64,000 bases of DNA from Sepioteuthis lessoniana (taxonomy: Eukaryota; Mollusca; Cephalopoda; Myopsida; Loliginidae), in assembly GCA_963585895.1 (NCBI GenBank), contig OY757904.1:22749037-22813036 (forward strand), read 5' to 3'. Below, in pieces: positions 10,975 to 21,621 of the stretch. Numbering within the stretch: the stretch's first letter is position 1; every line of letters begins with the position of its first letter. The translations under genes and the position numbers were made by a program. The notes beneath the pieces were generated by a model. It did not search any database and was not told where the DNA came from. It saw nothing but the letters and a program-made list of their open reading frames with translations.

Positions 10975-11700
10975 CAGTTAACCCAGTTAGCTGGAGGTGT
11001 CAAATACGCTAACAGCATCTCTGGATATGAGAAAAAAAAATCTAATGGTACTATTTACCAACCCCTCCGCTCGGGCAGGATATGACACAAAGTCAATTTT
11101 TAAGCGGAGTTTAACAGGTTTTGAATTCAGAGTTTTCCTTCTCCTAGACTAGTTGCCTAACCAAGGCTGAAGAACCTAGTCCATCCTACTATTTACCCAT
11201 AGCTGGAGGGAGAATAAGGGGGTTTATACTTTTCCCAAGGGTATTTGCCCGAAAGTGAACGTAATAGCGCGACTGGAGTACGAACTCGCGTACTACGATT
11301 CCGCAGTTCATCGCTTTAACCATTACACCACGAGGACACCCCCCCAAAAAAAATCTAATGGTGAGGCTCCAATAAAACCGGAGCTTTGGAGAATGCAGAT
11401 AACCCTTTCAATGCAATTGTTCCTTGGCCCACTTCGACTCAAAGAATGTTGCACCTGAAAGGGTTCTGTCTATGGGTAAAATAGAACTATATGACATTCA
11501 AACTGACAACAAACAAATTGCTCATGCTGAATTGAATTTTCTGAAATAGAACTGTTTGAGCATTTAACTGTTTGTAAACGAATGACTGAAGTTTAATTGA
11601 ATGGTTAGTGATATATATGATAAGATATGATATATATAGCAAAACTTGGAACCTTTTAACGTTGTTGACTCATGTTTACAAATAATATCTATCTAATATA
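10975..11700 (+). mobile_element. Family H element interrupted by an S1/S2 hybrid SINE
   Basis: The left part (10975-11048) carries the 'cccagttagctgg' head start. The right part (11346-11700) resumes with 'ctaatggtgaggctccaata' and runs into 70 bp-type subrepeats ('gcatttaactgtttgtaaac' style). The hairpin tail is not evident. The H copy must predate the SINE. Confidence 0.82.
11049..11345 (-). mobile_element. Hybrid SINE: S2 head joined to S1 3' part
   Basis: The minus strand begins with the S2 head ('gtcctcgtggtgtaatggtt', box B-like 'gagttcgtactcc'). It passes through the shared middle ('aatacccttgggaaaagt') and ends with the S1 3' part ('gcccgagcggaggggttggt'). The target duplication 'aaaaaaatctaatgg' is identical on both sides (11034-11048 and 11347-11361). 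The hybrid is therefore a single mobilised unit. Confidence 0.9.
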
Positions 11701-11711
11701 TATAAATAACT

Positions 11712-12040
11712 AACAGGCTCATTGGTCTAATTGGTAGAGTGTTCGGCAATGGCCCTGGAGATCTGGGTTCAATCCCAGGTCGCGTCATACCAACGACTTT
11801 AAAAATGGTACTTGATACGTCCTTGCTTAACACTCAGCAATATAAGTTATGTATCAAGGGTAAAGTGGAGAAATCCAGGGAAAAGAGTAGCGCCCTCCCC
11901 TCCACCTCAGTGTAGTAGCTATTGAAAAGGTAGCCGACTGATCGCCCTTGACTACAGTCGCAAACTTATATATGTATAAACCGGATTTGGCATTGAGTAA
12001 CAAACAATGGTTGATATGCCATGAAGTCAACCCAAACCAA
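11712..12040 (+). mobile_element. S3 tRNA-derived SINE with hairpin tail
   Basis: The tRNA-like head is 'ggctcattggtctaattggt' with box A-like 'ttggtctaattgg' and box B 'gggttcaatccc'. The body 'gggtaaagtggagaaatcca' is seen in all S3 copies. The 3' end is the family H-type tail ('ttggcattgagtaacaaaca', then 'atggttgatatgcc'). Confidence 0.87.
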
Positions 12041-12089
12041 ATAAAAATGCACCTCTACAGAAGGGTGAGACTCCCATCCAACATATGTA

Positions 12090-12600
12090 CGTATTGTAAT
12101 ATAATGGCTGAGGGATTTCATTTTATATATCTTGCCTTTAGGTTTAGTTAGGCTGAGAACCTTTCGCTTAGCGCATGGGTTAGTTAGGTGCAACATGAGC
12201 GCAGGTGTTCACGCGCGTGCGGAGCGGACGTGTCATTCAGAGATGTCACAATAGAAACCCCAGATAGAAATGTGACCGCGGGATGTGAATGACATCATGC
12301 TCCGGAAACGTGCGCGGAGGATTTTGGGGATTTGAAAAAAAGTCAGAGTTGAGTTTCAGGTTCTGAAGAAGACGGGTGGCTTTCGGTGCTCGCCAAGGCC
12401 TTACGGCGGGTGGCGCACATGGTGGTGGTGGGGAGCAGATGGAAAAGTCGTCATAGAAAGATTGTGCCTCCCTCTTCCTTATGTCGAAAAACCTTTTTAA
12501 TTTAAAGGTAATAAAAAGTTTCGTAAGTGTTTTTCGTGTTTCGGGATTCCTCTGTTATCTATATATAAGCTATGAACATTCTATGTACATTTCACGTATT
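12090..12600 (+). mobile_element. LTR-like ~0.5 kb insert, copy 1
   Basis: The core 12095-12556 matches 26163-26651 over its whole length. It begins 'tgtaatataatggctgaggg', has a GC-rich middle ('cgcgcgtgcggagcggacgt'), contains a possible polyadenylation signal ('ggtaataaaaag'), and ends after 'gtgtttcgggattcc'. It sits inside an H head, which proves mobility. A solo LTR is a plausible reading, but no flanking duplication or TG...CA end could be fixed. Confidence 0.65.
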
Positions 12601-12775
12601 CATATCTGGCTCTGTAACAGTATGACACTAAACCATCTTGTTAAGGTCCCATTAATAGGGCAAATAAAAATATATGAACATTTTCTAAACTTGAAAGCAT
12701 TTAATTGTGTGCAAACAAATTACTGATGTTAAATGAAATTATTAGTTTCACATAACAAGTCTTGAAACCTTTGGG

Positions 12776-13012
12776 TTGTCCTCGTGGTGTAATGGTTAAA
12801 GCGATAGACTGCGAAATCGTAGTAAGCGAGTTCGTACTCCAGTCGCGCTATTACGTTCACTTTCGGCCAAATACCCTTGGGTAAAGTATGAGCCCCCTTA
12901 TCCTTCCAGCTATGAGTTGAATAGTACCACTACTGTTCTTCTAGGAGAATGGCTTTGGCATTAAATAACCTACAAAGGTTGATATGCCATTAAACAAAAG
13001 AAACCGAAACCG
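12776..13012 (+). mobile_element. S2 SINE inside family H
   Basis: Complete S2: head 'gtcctcgtggtgtaatggtt', shared middle, and tail 'ggcattaaataacctacaaa' plus 'ggttgatatgcc', then an AAACCG-type end. Short flanking repeats 'cttgaaac' (left about 12763, right about 13016) fit a target duplication. Confidence 0.88.
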
Positions 13013-13419
13013 AAACCTTGAAACTATTTAACTGGGTGCAACTAAAGCAACTAGTATTAGATAGCAATAGTTGAAGCCATTTAACTATATGCAAACAAAT
13101 GAGCTCTGACACATTAAAACATGTTACCTGCAAACTATTCGCTTAAAGATCGTATACACATATGTATAAACAGGATTTGGCATTAAAAAAACAACGAGGG
13201 TTCATATGCTATAAAACACAACCAATCAACATCGTTTACCAGTTTAAAAATAATCGTTTCAGCTTGAATTATATAAAACGTCACGACGAATTTCCATCCG
13301 ATAGCTTGATTGTTCATAAAGGTATGTCAACTCGGCTAAGGTGATTTTATGCCTCGAATTGCGTTCATTATATGTTTATATTTAGATATTTTGTGTAGTG
13401 TTTATTCAGAGTTTTTCTG

Positions 13420-13740
13420 CATCAATTATTTCTGTAGAAAACAAATAAATTACACACAAGTCTATGTTTTCAAGTATTCATATCTAAAACGAATAATTAT
13501 GTGGTTTCAAGTAATTTTTTCTACCTAAGAAGAATCATGTATGAACAAACAGTTATAGTTTTAAGTATTCAATGAGAATTCATAGTAAACAGCTATAGTT
13601 TCAAGCAATTATTCTTCTGACAAATAATTTACAGTTAAACAGGATCAAGTATTCATTTCTAATACAAATAATTTTCATACAGTTTTATAGTTTCAAGTAT
13701 TCTTATCTAATATTAATAGTTATATGGTTTCAAGTAATTA
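13420..13740 (-). repeat. Family H-type subrepeats flanking a transposase
   Basis: Degenerate repeats have a 'gtttcaagtattcatatcta' core and a spacing of about 60-75 bp. The same motif resumes after the transposase ('ggttttaagtgactaataat', about 14474), so the transposon appears to have landed within this array. Confidence 0.6.
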
Positions 13741-14450
13741 CAGGATAGAACGATAAAATTGTCGCCCTAGAAAAGACGACATGATTCCATTTCCGTTTAA
13801 TGAAAAACGGTTTTCTTTTTTTGTTGCAGACCATCTACTAATTGGCCAGTTGTGTACAAAATCCAAGAGCGATAGCAGCCTTCTATCATGCCTGAAAGTG
13901 ACACAATGTTCAACGAGCGAGATCGGAGATGCGTTGCTGTACAAATCATGTTCTCTACCGATCCAAGTTATGACAACAGGACCATTGCCAGCACCCTCAA
14001 AATGCAAATCTGGATTGCCACGAATAGCAGGGACGTGCCCAGGGTGATGAAAACAAAGTTTCCGGCTACGGTTATGGTCTTTGGTGTGGTTTGAAGAGAG
14101 GGCCACATCATGCCATCTCACATCTTCGAAGTCGGCTTGAAAGTCAACACCAAAGTGTACCTGGATATGCTGAAGAATGTGGTGATCCCCTGGTGCAATC
14201 AGGTGGCCGGTGGCAGACTCTGGATGTGGCAGCAGGACTCGGTGCCGGCCTACAAGTCCAAAGAGACCCAGGCTTGGCTTCAGAAGGAGTGCTACGACTT
14301 TGTACACTTCTCTCATTGCCCCCTCCTCCCCCGACTTGAACCCGCTGGACTACTTCGTTTGGTCATACGTCGAGAATATGACCGACATGACCTCCCACAA
14401 CAACAAAGCCAGCCTGATCGCTGCCATCCGCCGTACTTCTGTTTAATAAT
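13741..14450 (+). pseudogene. Tc1/mariner-superfamily transposase, internally deleted and frameshifted
   Basis: The frame from 13888 reads MPESDTMFNERDRRC..., then a TGA at 14092 after ATVMVFGVV, then REGHIMPSHIFEVG, WMWQQDSVPAYKSKETQAWL and YDFVHFSH. Near 14322 the reading shifts to another frame to give SPDLNPLDYFVWSYVENM. WQQDSxPAxKS supplies the second catalytic Asp, and the DLNPLDYFVW block the third acidic position region. The segment around the first catalytic Asp is largely missing between NRTIASTLK and RDVPRVMKTKF. It is a dead transposase. Terminal inverted repeats were not located. Confidence 0.8.
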
Positions 14451-14524
14451 AGTCACTTTTTGCTCGCAGTCATATGGTTTTAAGTGACTAATAATCATAA
14501 TAATAATGATAACAATCAGTTGTA

Positions 14525-14950
14525 AACGTAGCCTAGTCAGTTTGGGCTGTAGAATACACCGACATCACTGCAGAAGGATAAGATCCCATCCAGAGACTGT
14601 TCTGATTATGACATTAAACCAACTGTTGGCGAGGCTCCAGGACTGGGGATTTGACGAATGTAGAGTGCAGCTTCATTACCATTGCTCCCAAGTCCACTCT
14701 GACACGGAGTGGTAATACATTATATGGTCGTACCAATGATTCCAATATAACTGTTTTACATTTAAATTGTGTACAAACAAATGACTGATATTTGATTGAA
14801 TTCTGAGTGTTACATAGTGATGCTTGAATGGTTCGTTAAGAAATGTTATCTACTAACTATGCGTTACAAATCATAGACAATATGCAGAAAGAGTATTTGA
14901 CATTAAATAACCTACACTGGTTAATATGTCATAAAACCTAAACTAAACAG
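14525..14950 (+). mobile_element. Family H element, full length
   Basis: Head 14525-14725 ('cctagtcagtttgggctgta' to 'gtggtaatacattatatggt'), one or two subrepeats (14745-14860), and tail 14888-14940 ('tgacattaaataacctacac', then 'tggttaatatgtca'). Confidence 0.83.
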
Positions 14951-15062
14951 AACCTGAGTAATAATAATTTTAAGTAACTATTTTTAATATAAATAATTTC
15001 GTAATATAGCATCAAGTGTTCCTATTTATCATGAAAAATTTTAAATATCGATTTGACTCATA

Positions 15063-15822
15063 CGAGGTGCATACGATAAGTTTCTTGACGTTTTTTCGTA
15101 TGGACACTTTTATTGATAGTACACACATGAAACTCTTGTCCCTTTAGAAGTAATCTCCTCCGGCGGCAATGCACTTGTTGTACCGTTCCAACAACTTCTG
15201 GAAGGCCCCATGGAAGTCTTCTTGTGTGAGCCCATCTTAGTCAAATAGTATGTGACAAGGAGGGAGTTGTGGACTGGTGCATTGTCCTGGTGGAAATGCT
15301 ATTGACCCGATTTGAAGAGTGCTGGCCTCTTCCGACGGAATCTCCCCAATGAAGTCCCTTAAAACCTCAAAATAGTAACCCTAACCCTAACCCTTTGGCC
15401 AATCAATTCTGGTGTATTGACTTCCTTACTCCTCCCACACCTATCATCATCCCTCACAGACTCCACGCCTTCCTCGAATCTCTTATGCCACTCAAAAACT
15501 GATTCAAGATTCATACAAGATGCTCCAAAAGCAGTCTGTAGCATTCCATATGTTGTTTCTGTGGCATTTTACAGAATTTTACTGCATATCGTTTTTCTAA
15601 AGTGTCAGATGGAATTTTTGAAATTCACCAGCTGTAACAATCAGGCTTTAGTAGGGTGTATTCCGATTCTTGCTGTAGCTGTTCATTTGAATCTGAAATC
15701 ATATGAATTGGTCAGTCATCTCATAAGATGTATAGCAATAACATAGTGAATTTTCAAGAGTCTACGACAATTTTAAATGCCTGTACAAAAAAAAAGTCTG
15801 GAACCTTATCGTATACACCTCG
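15063..15822 (-). mobile_element. Mariner-derived element M1 (760 bp, internally deleted)
   Basis: The termini are inverted repeats of about 27 bp (left 'cgaggtgcatacgataagtt', right complement 'cgaggtgtatacgataaggt'; about four mismatches). Both are flanked by TA (15061-62 and 15823-24), the mariner target. On the minus strand a remnant of the N-terminal helix-turn-helix region reads GASCMNLESVFEWHKRFEEG and ends at NTPELIGQRVRVRVTILRF. The hexamers (15376-15394) encode the RVRVRV stretch. Beyond it lie scraps of the C-terminal catalytic part. It is non-autonomous. Confidence 0.92.
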
Positions 15823-15826
15823 TAGA

Positions 15827-16015
15827 TGGGACCTTAACAGATACTCTCATTTCGAGTTGGAGTAGACCTTGAGGTAATGACAAAGAACGGGTACTCCACA
15901 ATCACCAGAGCTCCAGACCTGGAGCCTCAGCATCAGATGCAGTTTAGTGTGATGCTCAGGACAGCCCCTTTTGAGGGGTTTTACTCCTCTTCAGGAGATT
16001 CATTTATCTTATTCT
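15827..16015 (-). mobile_element. Family H head
   Basis: Reverse-strand head beginning immediately after M1's TA. It shows 'caccagagctccagacctgg', 'gcatcagatgcagtttagtg' and 'cctcttcaggagatt'. The left flank of M1 does not belong to the same H copy (that copy is on the plus strand), so M1 lies between two H elements or at their junction. Confidence 0.7.
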
Positions 16016-16744
16016 AACGGCGATTTTAGCCGAATTTCCCTTTCGCGTTCATTGTTTTGATGTCATTTTGCGGCTTAATTCAAATATCATATATTGTCTT
16101 CAATGGTGGCTCAGGTACTTTTTAAAAATAATATTTTGAAATTAATTTTTATACCATCTACTACAGCTCTTGCTGTTGAAAGAGTAATAAAGAATTTGAA
16201 TGAAATTATATACTGTTCTGTGCAATAGTTTTATTTTGCTAAATGAAATCTTCAGAAAGGCTCAAAATATCACTTGCAGTTTAGTAATCATGCAGTTGAT
16301 ATCTGAGACAAAATTCAAATAACTAATCGAATCATTTATTTATTCATGCATTAAGCCCTGAAGTCATTTATTAATTTAAAAAAAGTTACAGTTATGATGA
16401 AATGAACATCAGAATCATTTCAAAATTCATGAATCTTTGCAGATAGTTTGGCTATTCAATTTATGAAAATAATACGTTCCATTATTCTATATAATTAGTT
16501 TCGTGTTGCGGTGTCAGCTTCTCAAATTAAGTCTTGTCTTATCTGATGACTGCTGCTTCAAGTGGGCAACGTGTTATACAATAATATTACCAACCAACTT
16601 TGCAGACAGAATTGCGTGCCAGAGTCATCTGATTGACAGGTTACACTGTAAACATAGATATTTATTTTCAGAAGTTATTTTGAATAGAAATATTCTGGTG
16701 CTGTGTGTAGCAACGTCAACTGAACGATGTTTCAATAAAGTTAA
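16016..16744. other. AT-rich stretch without a recognisable feature
   Basis: An open frame at 16503-16784 (93 codons) ends inside the tandem array that follows. It shows no recognisable domain. Confidence 0.45.
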
Positions 16745-17480
16745 CACGTATGGATTTTCTAATGATACCGATGCTTCTATTTAGGAAGGAGTGACGCATT
16801 CTAATTAGCATTTCATTGTTAACAGCTGTCCATAATGATACTGACGCTTCTATTTAGGAAGGAGTGACACATTCTGATTAGCATTTCATTGTTAACAGCT
16901 GTCCATAATGATACTGATGCTTCTATTTAGGAAGGAGTAAAGCATTCCAATCCTTGTTGATTGCCGTCCATAATGATACCGATACTTCTACTCAGGGAGG
17001 ATTAAAGGATTATAACTCTTGTTTACAGCTGTCCATAATGATACCGATGCTTCTATTTAGGAAAGGGTAAGAATTTTAGTTCATATATTATTATTAACAG
17101 CTATCCATAATGATGCTGACACTTTTATTTAGGGAGGCGCGAAAGATTCTAATAAGTACTTCAAAGTTAACAGCTCACCATCATAATTCTGATGCATATC
17201 TTTACGAAAGTGTGAAGGATTTTTATTAATACATCTTAGTTAATAGCTGTCCATGATGATTATGATACTTCTATTTAGGGAGAGGTAAAGGATTCTAATA
17301 AGTTATACATAGTTAACAACTGTTCAAGATGACACTGATGCTTCTCTTTACCCGTGAGTTTAGGAATCTAATTATTATTTCATAGTTAACAGTTGTCCAT
17401 GATGATACTGACGCTTCTATGAAGGAACGAGTGAAGGATTCTAACAGGCATTTCATATCAACCCTGTCACCATGAATAAC
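16745..17480. repeat. Diverged tandem array, unit 65-75 bp, about ten units
   Basis: A recurring block 'ccataatgatactgatgctt' then 'ctatttaggaaggag' then 'gttaacagctgt' starts near 16761, 16834, 16907, 16972, 17037, 17109, 17184, 17253, 17326 and 17400. The first three units are nearly identical and later ones increasingly diverged. Single units occur elsewhere (19078-19150; 52610-52690). Confidence 0.9.
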
Positions 17481-18285
17481 AATATTACTTAGTCGAAACA
17501 ATGAAGTCCAAAGCTGGAACAATCTATATCTGTTTTTTGTCTGATCGTCAGAGTAGCAGTAAAATATGATAGAGATCTTCGCAGGACCTCGGGACGAACT
17601 AACAAAGTCTCGAAATGGGTTGGTCAGACACATAGTCGAAGAGTTTTCTAGAACTTTGACGAATACCACGAAGAGATGAAGAAGAAGCAAACTAAAAACA
17701 TTTGTTAACGATTTCAACTTACTAACAAAATCTTTAGGGGAATATATAACGAAAACCTTAAAAAAGGAAGCCTTTGATTTATTTCCTCGTTTTCCCACAA
17801 AATTAGCACACATGTTTTTGAAGAGCATTATAAATACCGACATACCGTAGATAACCGTATGTAGCGTTGTCACCGATGACTGTTACATCAGTGATGGTTA
17901 AGCGTTGTATGTTGGAGGGAAACACACAAAGCACAACTCGTTTTAAGTGTAAAGGTGTTAATTGCTTATTTCCCTCCGTTCAGTCTCTGCGATGGAAGAA
18001 ATGAATCACGGAAACAACGTGTTTGCTTGCATCTTTGTTCTTCTTGGATAAATATCTACACATTTTTTGTTCGTTCCTTCTCTGTTTGCCCGAGCATTTG
18101 GTTCCCCGAAATCCAGCAACCAAAAGAGATAAAGAGGAAGTAAAACGAAATCCGTCGTTTTATATTGGGTTTCACGAAATACTCCACTCCTACTTCTGCC
18201 TCGGGTGCATTACATCGTCTGTACAGTCTTCATCAATACTTAGATAGCCATCGCTGGTGATCTCGACAAAATCAGGTCTAGGGAA
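17481..18285. other. Stretch without a supported gene
   Basis: A 186-codon minus-strand frame (17313-17873) crosses both this region and the tandem array. Because the array supplies part of it and no domain is recognisable, I do not call a gene. Two short plus-strand frames (17955-18247) are equally unsupported. Confidence 0.45.
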
Positions 18286-18289
18286 CTAG

Positions 18290-18298
18290 ATCTATCTC

Positions 18299-18333
<35 letters not shown>

Positions 18334-18404
18334 CAGTCTGTTCATATCTTTCTATCACAGTTTAACCATATCTATCTATCTATCTATCTATCTCATTCTG
18401 TTTA

Positions 18405-18445
<41 letters not shown>

Positions 18446-18528
18446 CAGTCTGTTCATATCTTTCTATCACAGTTTAAATCTATCTATCTATCTATCTATC
18501 TCAGTATGTTTATCTCTCTCTCTCTCTA

Positions 18529-18566
<38 letters not shown>

Positions 18567-18575
18567 AGTCTGTTC
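18290..18575. repeat. TATC microsatellite blocks with repeated spacers
   Basis: Four or five TATC runs are separated by a recurrent spacer ('agtctgttcatatctttcta', then 'tcacagttta'). The structure is a higher-order repeat of run plus spacer, and it matches the spacer at 1330-1365. Confidence 0.92.
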
Positions 18576-19369
18576 ATATGTATTTATCATGAGAATCCGT
18601 TAAGAAACACATTCTTTTCTCTTAGCAAATTCGCCGTCGTCCAGAAAAGAAACAGCCGACTGCTAAAGAATGAATATTTACAGGTTCAGCAAATATTTTC
18701 CTTCTTTAGACTCTTAATATCCGTTGAAAAGAGCAAATATTTTCAGTGCAGCTTTTTTGGCTTCTTGGTTTTGCCGTCCTAAACTTTATGTTACAAGAAA
18801 ATATTACACACCTCTTCTTATAGTCGCGTGCATTAAACGGGAATCGACTTATAAACATGGTTAGGTAAGCCACTTATTTTCGAAATAGTATCTTCAGCCT
18901 TTTTTGACAACGTTTCTGTCCACGTTCATGATTGTTGCGTGTCTTTACTGTTATAAAGTTTTCAAATAAATTACTATTTATTTACGCACTAGCTGTTCCC
19001 ATAAGCTATAGCATCACGTATAGCATTTATTAAAAAAGCTATAAGATCCATTAGTTTTACCGTAGTGAAAGCAATCTCTGATGATACTGATGTTTCTATT
19101 TAGAAAAGAGTGAAAGATTCAAATTAGGATTTCATAGTTATCTTCGTTTATCAAAGAATTGGCCGATAAAAATCCTGTTTAGCAAAAAAATGTTGTTCCC
19201 TCACATCGTTTAGTTGAAAACTGCACTGGATATCGCCTTATTCTCTGAGTAGAAAGTTTTAGTTAATTAAGTCTTTGGCTATTCTAATAAGCACGTTGCA
19301 AGAGGGATACTCAGATGTTATATCCACTCCCTCGTATTTTTCATTCTCATTCTCATTTGGCTGGGATTT
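18576..19369. other. AT-rich stretch; single copy of the 16.8 kb array unit
   Basis: No gene is visible. At 19078-19150 a lone unit ('tgatgatactgatgtttcta', 'tttagaaaagagtgaaag', 'tttcatagttat') matches the tandem array unit. Confidence 0.55.
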
Positions 19370-20160
19370 GGTAATTTGGTTTGGTTTGGTTTTATGACAC
19401 ATCAACAATTGTTGGTTATTAATGCTAAATCTGTTTTCATACATAAAAAGAGTTTTATTTCAAATAATTCAGTTTAACATAAGTAAACAGTTTAAATTTC
19501 AAAAAAAATTCTCTCTCAAACAATTTAGTATATTGTGAGTAACAAGGGTTCAATGCCAAAAACAGTTCTATTTCAAACAATTCAGTTTAGCATAATTACA
19601 CATTTTAATTTCCTTTAACCCATAGATAGGACTCTATTAGGTGCTACCACTCCGGTCTAGAGTGGACCTGGGGACGATGGAAATAAAGGGGTCCTATTTA
19701 CCTAACCCCTCCGTTCGGGTAGGATATGACACATGGCCAATTTTTAAGCGGAGTTTAACAGGTTTGAATTCAGAGTTTTCCTTCTCCTAGACTAGTTGCC
19801 TCACCAAGGCTGAAGAACCTTGTCCATCCTACTATTTACCCATAGCTGGAGGGAGAATAATTGGATTCCTACCTTTCCCAAGGGTATTAGTGCTATGTGA
19901 AATGAAATCAGTCCCGTCCAGGATTTGAACTCGTGTCGCCGTGTTCATTTCCTACGACGATAGCCATTACACCACGGGCACCTCCTAATGATGGAAATGA
20001 AGGGGTACTCCGCATTCCCCAAAGCTCCAGCATTACTGGAACCTCACCATCAGGTTGTTTAGTGTCCTATTCCGGACACACATTGGGTGGGAAAGTCTTA
20101 CCCCTCTTCCGAGAAGTAGTCGGTATATTCTACTGCCCCAGCTGACTGGGCAAGTGAAAT
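19370..20160 (-). mobile_element. Family H element split by an S1 SINE
   Basis: Minus strand: head 20160-20007 plus 19692-19610, subrepeats 19600-19450, tail 19440-19380 ('tttagcattaataaccaaca', then 'attgttgatgtgtca'). Without the insert the element is about 490 bp. Confidence 0.9.
19693..19989 (-). mobile_element. S1 SINE inside family H
   Basis: Full-length S1 with box A-like 'tggtgtaatggctatcgtcg' and box B-like 'gagttcaaatcctgg'. A 17 bp target duplication from the H head surrounds it: 'gatggaaataaaggggt' (19676-19692) and 'gatggaaatgaaggggt' (19990-20006), with one mismatch. Confidence 0.95.
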
Positions 20161-21165
20161 GAATAAGTCTTCAGCTCCAAAATAAACCCTCTATATAGTC
20201 AGTGCTGTTGAAATTCATTTTCCCTTGAGATGAAAAAAATCCTGTAGACTAGGCTCGTAAAATGATCGACCATCAAGCAAAATCTCTTGAGTTTTGGCAG
20301 TCTCTCATCGCATTAAAACGTATCTTGATGGTATGACTGTATAGAATGAACATTCACACAATTTACTCATATTTTGGATTGTTACACGGAGCAGTTAAGC
20401 GGCAGTCTTGCATCATGTTCTCGGACCTGAAAACGGATTTTTGTCATTACATTCTTCCATGCAGAAGAATTGCATTCATCATATACTTGCTGCGTTCATG
20501 AGACCAAACGGTTGAAGTTAACACATTTAATTTGTTTGTAATACATATCTGCAGTTGTGAAAGCAATCTGAGTTAGCAATAACATTAAATTAAGGTTTTA
20601 CACCACTAAATAAATTACAAATTGAGGAAACCATCAGTCTGAATCAGGCCAATGAATGATGCACAACCGGAACAATATTTCCCTTAGATCGAAGCTATCA
20701 TTGTTGCAGTAAAAAAGCTGGTCGCATTCGCTAGTGCTGTAGCTGTATTTAAACTTTTTTCCTCGTTGGCGAAAAGTATAAACAATGGTGTTGACTGTAT
20801 GTAAAATAATGCTTTTAACTGATATATATATATATATATATATATAATTTAGATAAACCAGATATGCTGGAGAAGTGTTGCGTTCTGGTTAGTGAACACT
20901 TGTAATATTAAATAAAGGACAAACCACGATATTAGAGGAAATAGAGATATATTCTCAGGAAAAAGTATATACAATAGAAAGACTATTGGTAGACAAGAAC
21001 ATAGGATTATTGAATACAGAATAAATATATAGTATTGGCTTCCGTTATTACGGTAGCAAGTAAGGTGATCTAGTGCGATATCCAGTCTCCAACGCTCTAA
21101 TAATATTCCTATAAGAAGCTGCTCTTCACCTTCTAGTCTGCCCTGGTATTAGTAGCTACTGCTAT
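20161..21165. other. AT-rich stretch without a gene; TA tract
   Basis: A TA run lies at about 20820-20847. No other structure was recognised. Confidence 0.5.
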
Positions 21166-21169
21166 ATAT

Positions 21170-21432
21170 GACAGATGGACTAGTTCATTGTGTGGAAAGA
21201 GGTGGGTGATACCCAACAAGAAGTAAGGACGAACTCATAAGCGATATCCTCCTGTGGATCCATTTACATGGACGAGCATACCCAGGACGACCAGCTAGAA
21301 TCCATATACAACAGCTCTGTGTTGATACAGGGTATAGCCTGGAAGACTTCTCGGGAGTGACGGACGATAGAGACGGGTGATGAGAAAGTGTCAGAGAGAT
21401 CCGTGCTGGCAACGCGACATTATGATGATGGT
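21170..21432 (+). pseudogene. RTE LINE 3' end fragment
   Basis: Matches the terminal portion of the larger copies: 'agtaaggacgaactcataag', 'caggacgaccagctagaatc', 'gtgacggacgatagagac', and an end at 'gcgacattatgatgatgg'. The 3' GAT triplets mark the native end. 5'-truncated. Confidence 0.8.
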
Positions 21433-21441
21433 ATATATATA

Positions 21442-21494
<53 letters not shown>
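21431..21494. repeat. TA then GA microsatellite
   Basis: Follows the RTE GAT tail directly. Confidence 0.93.
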
Positions 21495-21496
<2 letters not shown>

Positions 21497-21524
21497 ATAT
21501 CATAATAACAAAGAAATTGTAAAC

Positions 21525-21613
21525 TTGCCGCTTTCCCCATGCATGACCAGAGTTCGAACTCGCTCACTATGAAGTCGTTGTAAAGCCTGTTAGCCACTAT
21601 ACCAAGGGATTCT
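21525..21613 (-). mobile_element. tRNA-like SINE head fragment
   Basis: The minus strand reads 'ccttggtatagtggctaaca' with box B-like 'gagttcgaactctgg'. Only the head is present. It abuts the next RTE copy. Confidence 0.55.
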
Positions 21614-21621
21614 TTTATTAT

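Larger units (their letters stand above)
12043..13215 (+). mobile_element. Family H element with two later insertions
   Basis: The H head starts at 12043 ('atgcacctctacagaagggt'), breaks near 12085, and resumes near 12618 ('tatgacactaaaccatcttg'). Subrepeats run to 12772, break for an S2 SINE, resume at 13014, and end with the tail 'ttggcattaaaaaaacaacg' near 13168-13215. The order and orientation of the three segments show a single interrupted element. Confidence 0.82.

Noticed and set aside
11712-11790. A functional tRNA gene
   Set aside because: Boxes A and B are present, but the same head recurs at 30180, 39.9 and 60.7 kb attached to an S3 body, and no clean cloverleaf with acceptor pairing was found.
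13738-14316. 192-codon minus-strand open frame
   Set aside because: It is the antisense shadow of a Tc1/mariner-type transposase whose catalytic motifs read on the plus strand.
15376-15394. Interstitial telomere or chromosome-fusion remnant
   Set aside because: Only two to four hexamers, always at the same point inside mariner-derived elements. It is an element feature and not a chromosome end.
17313-17873. 186-codon minus-strand frame
   Set aside because: Its last third is the 65-75 bp tandem array and the rest shows no domain, splice or polyadenylation context.
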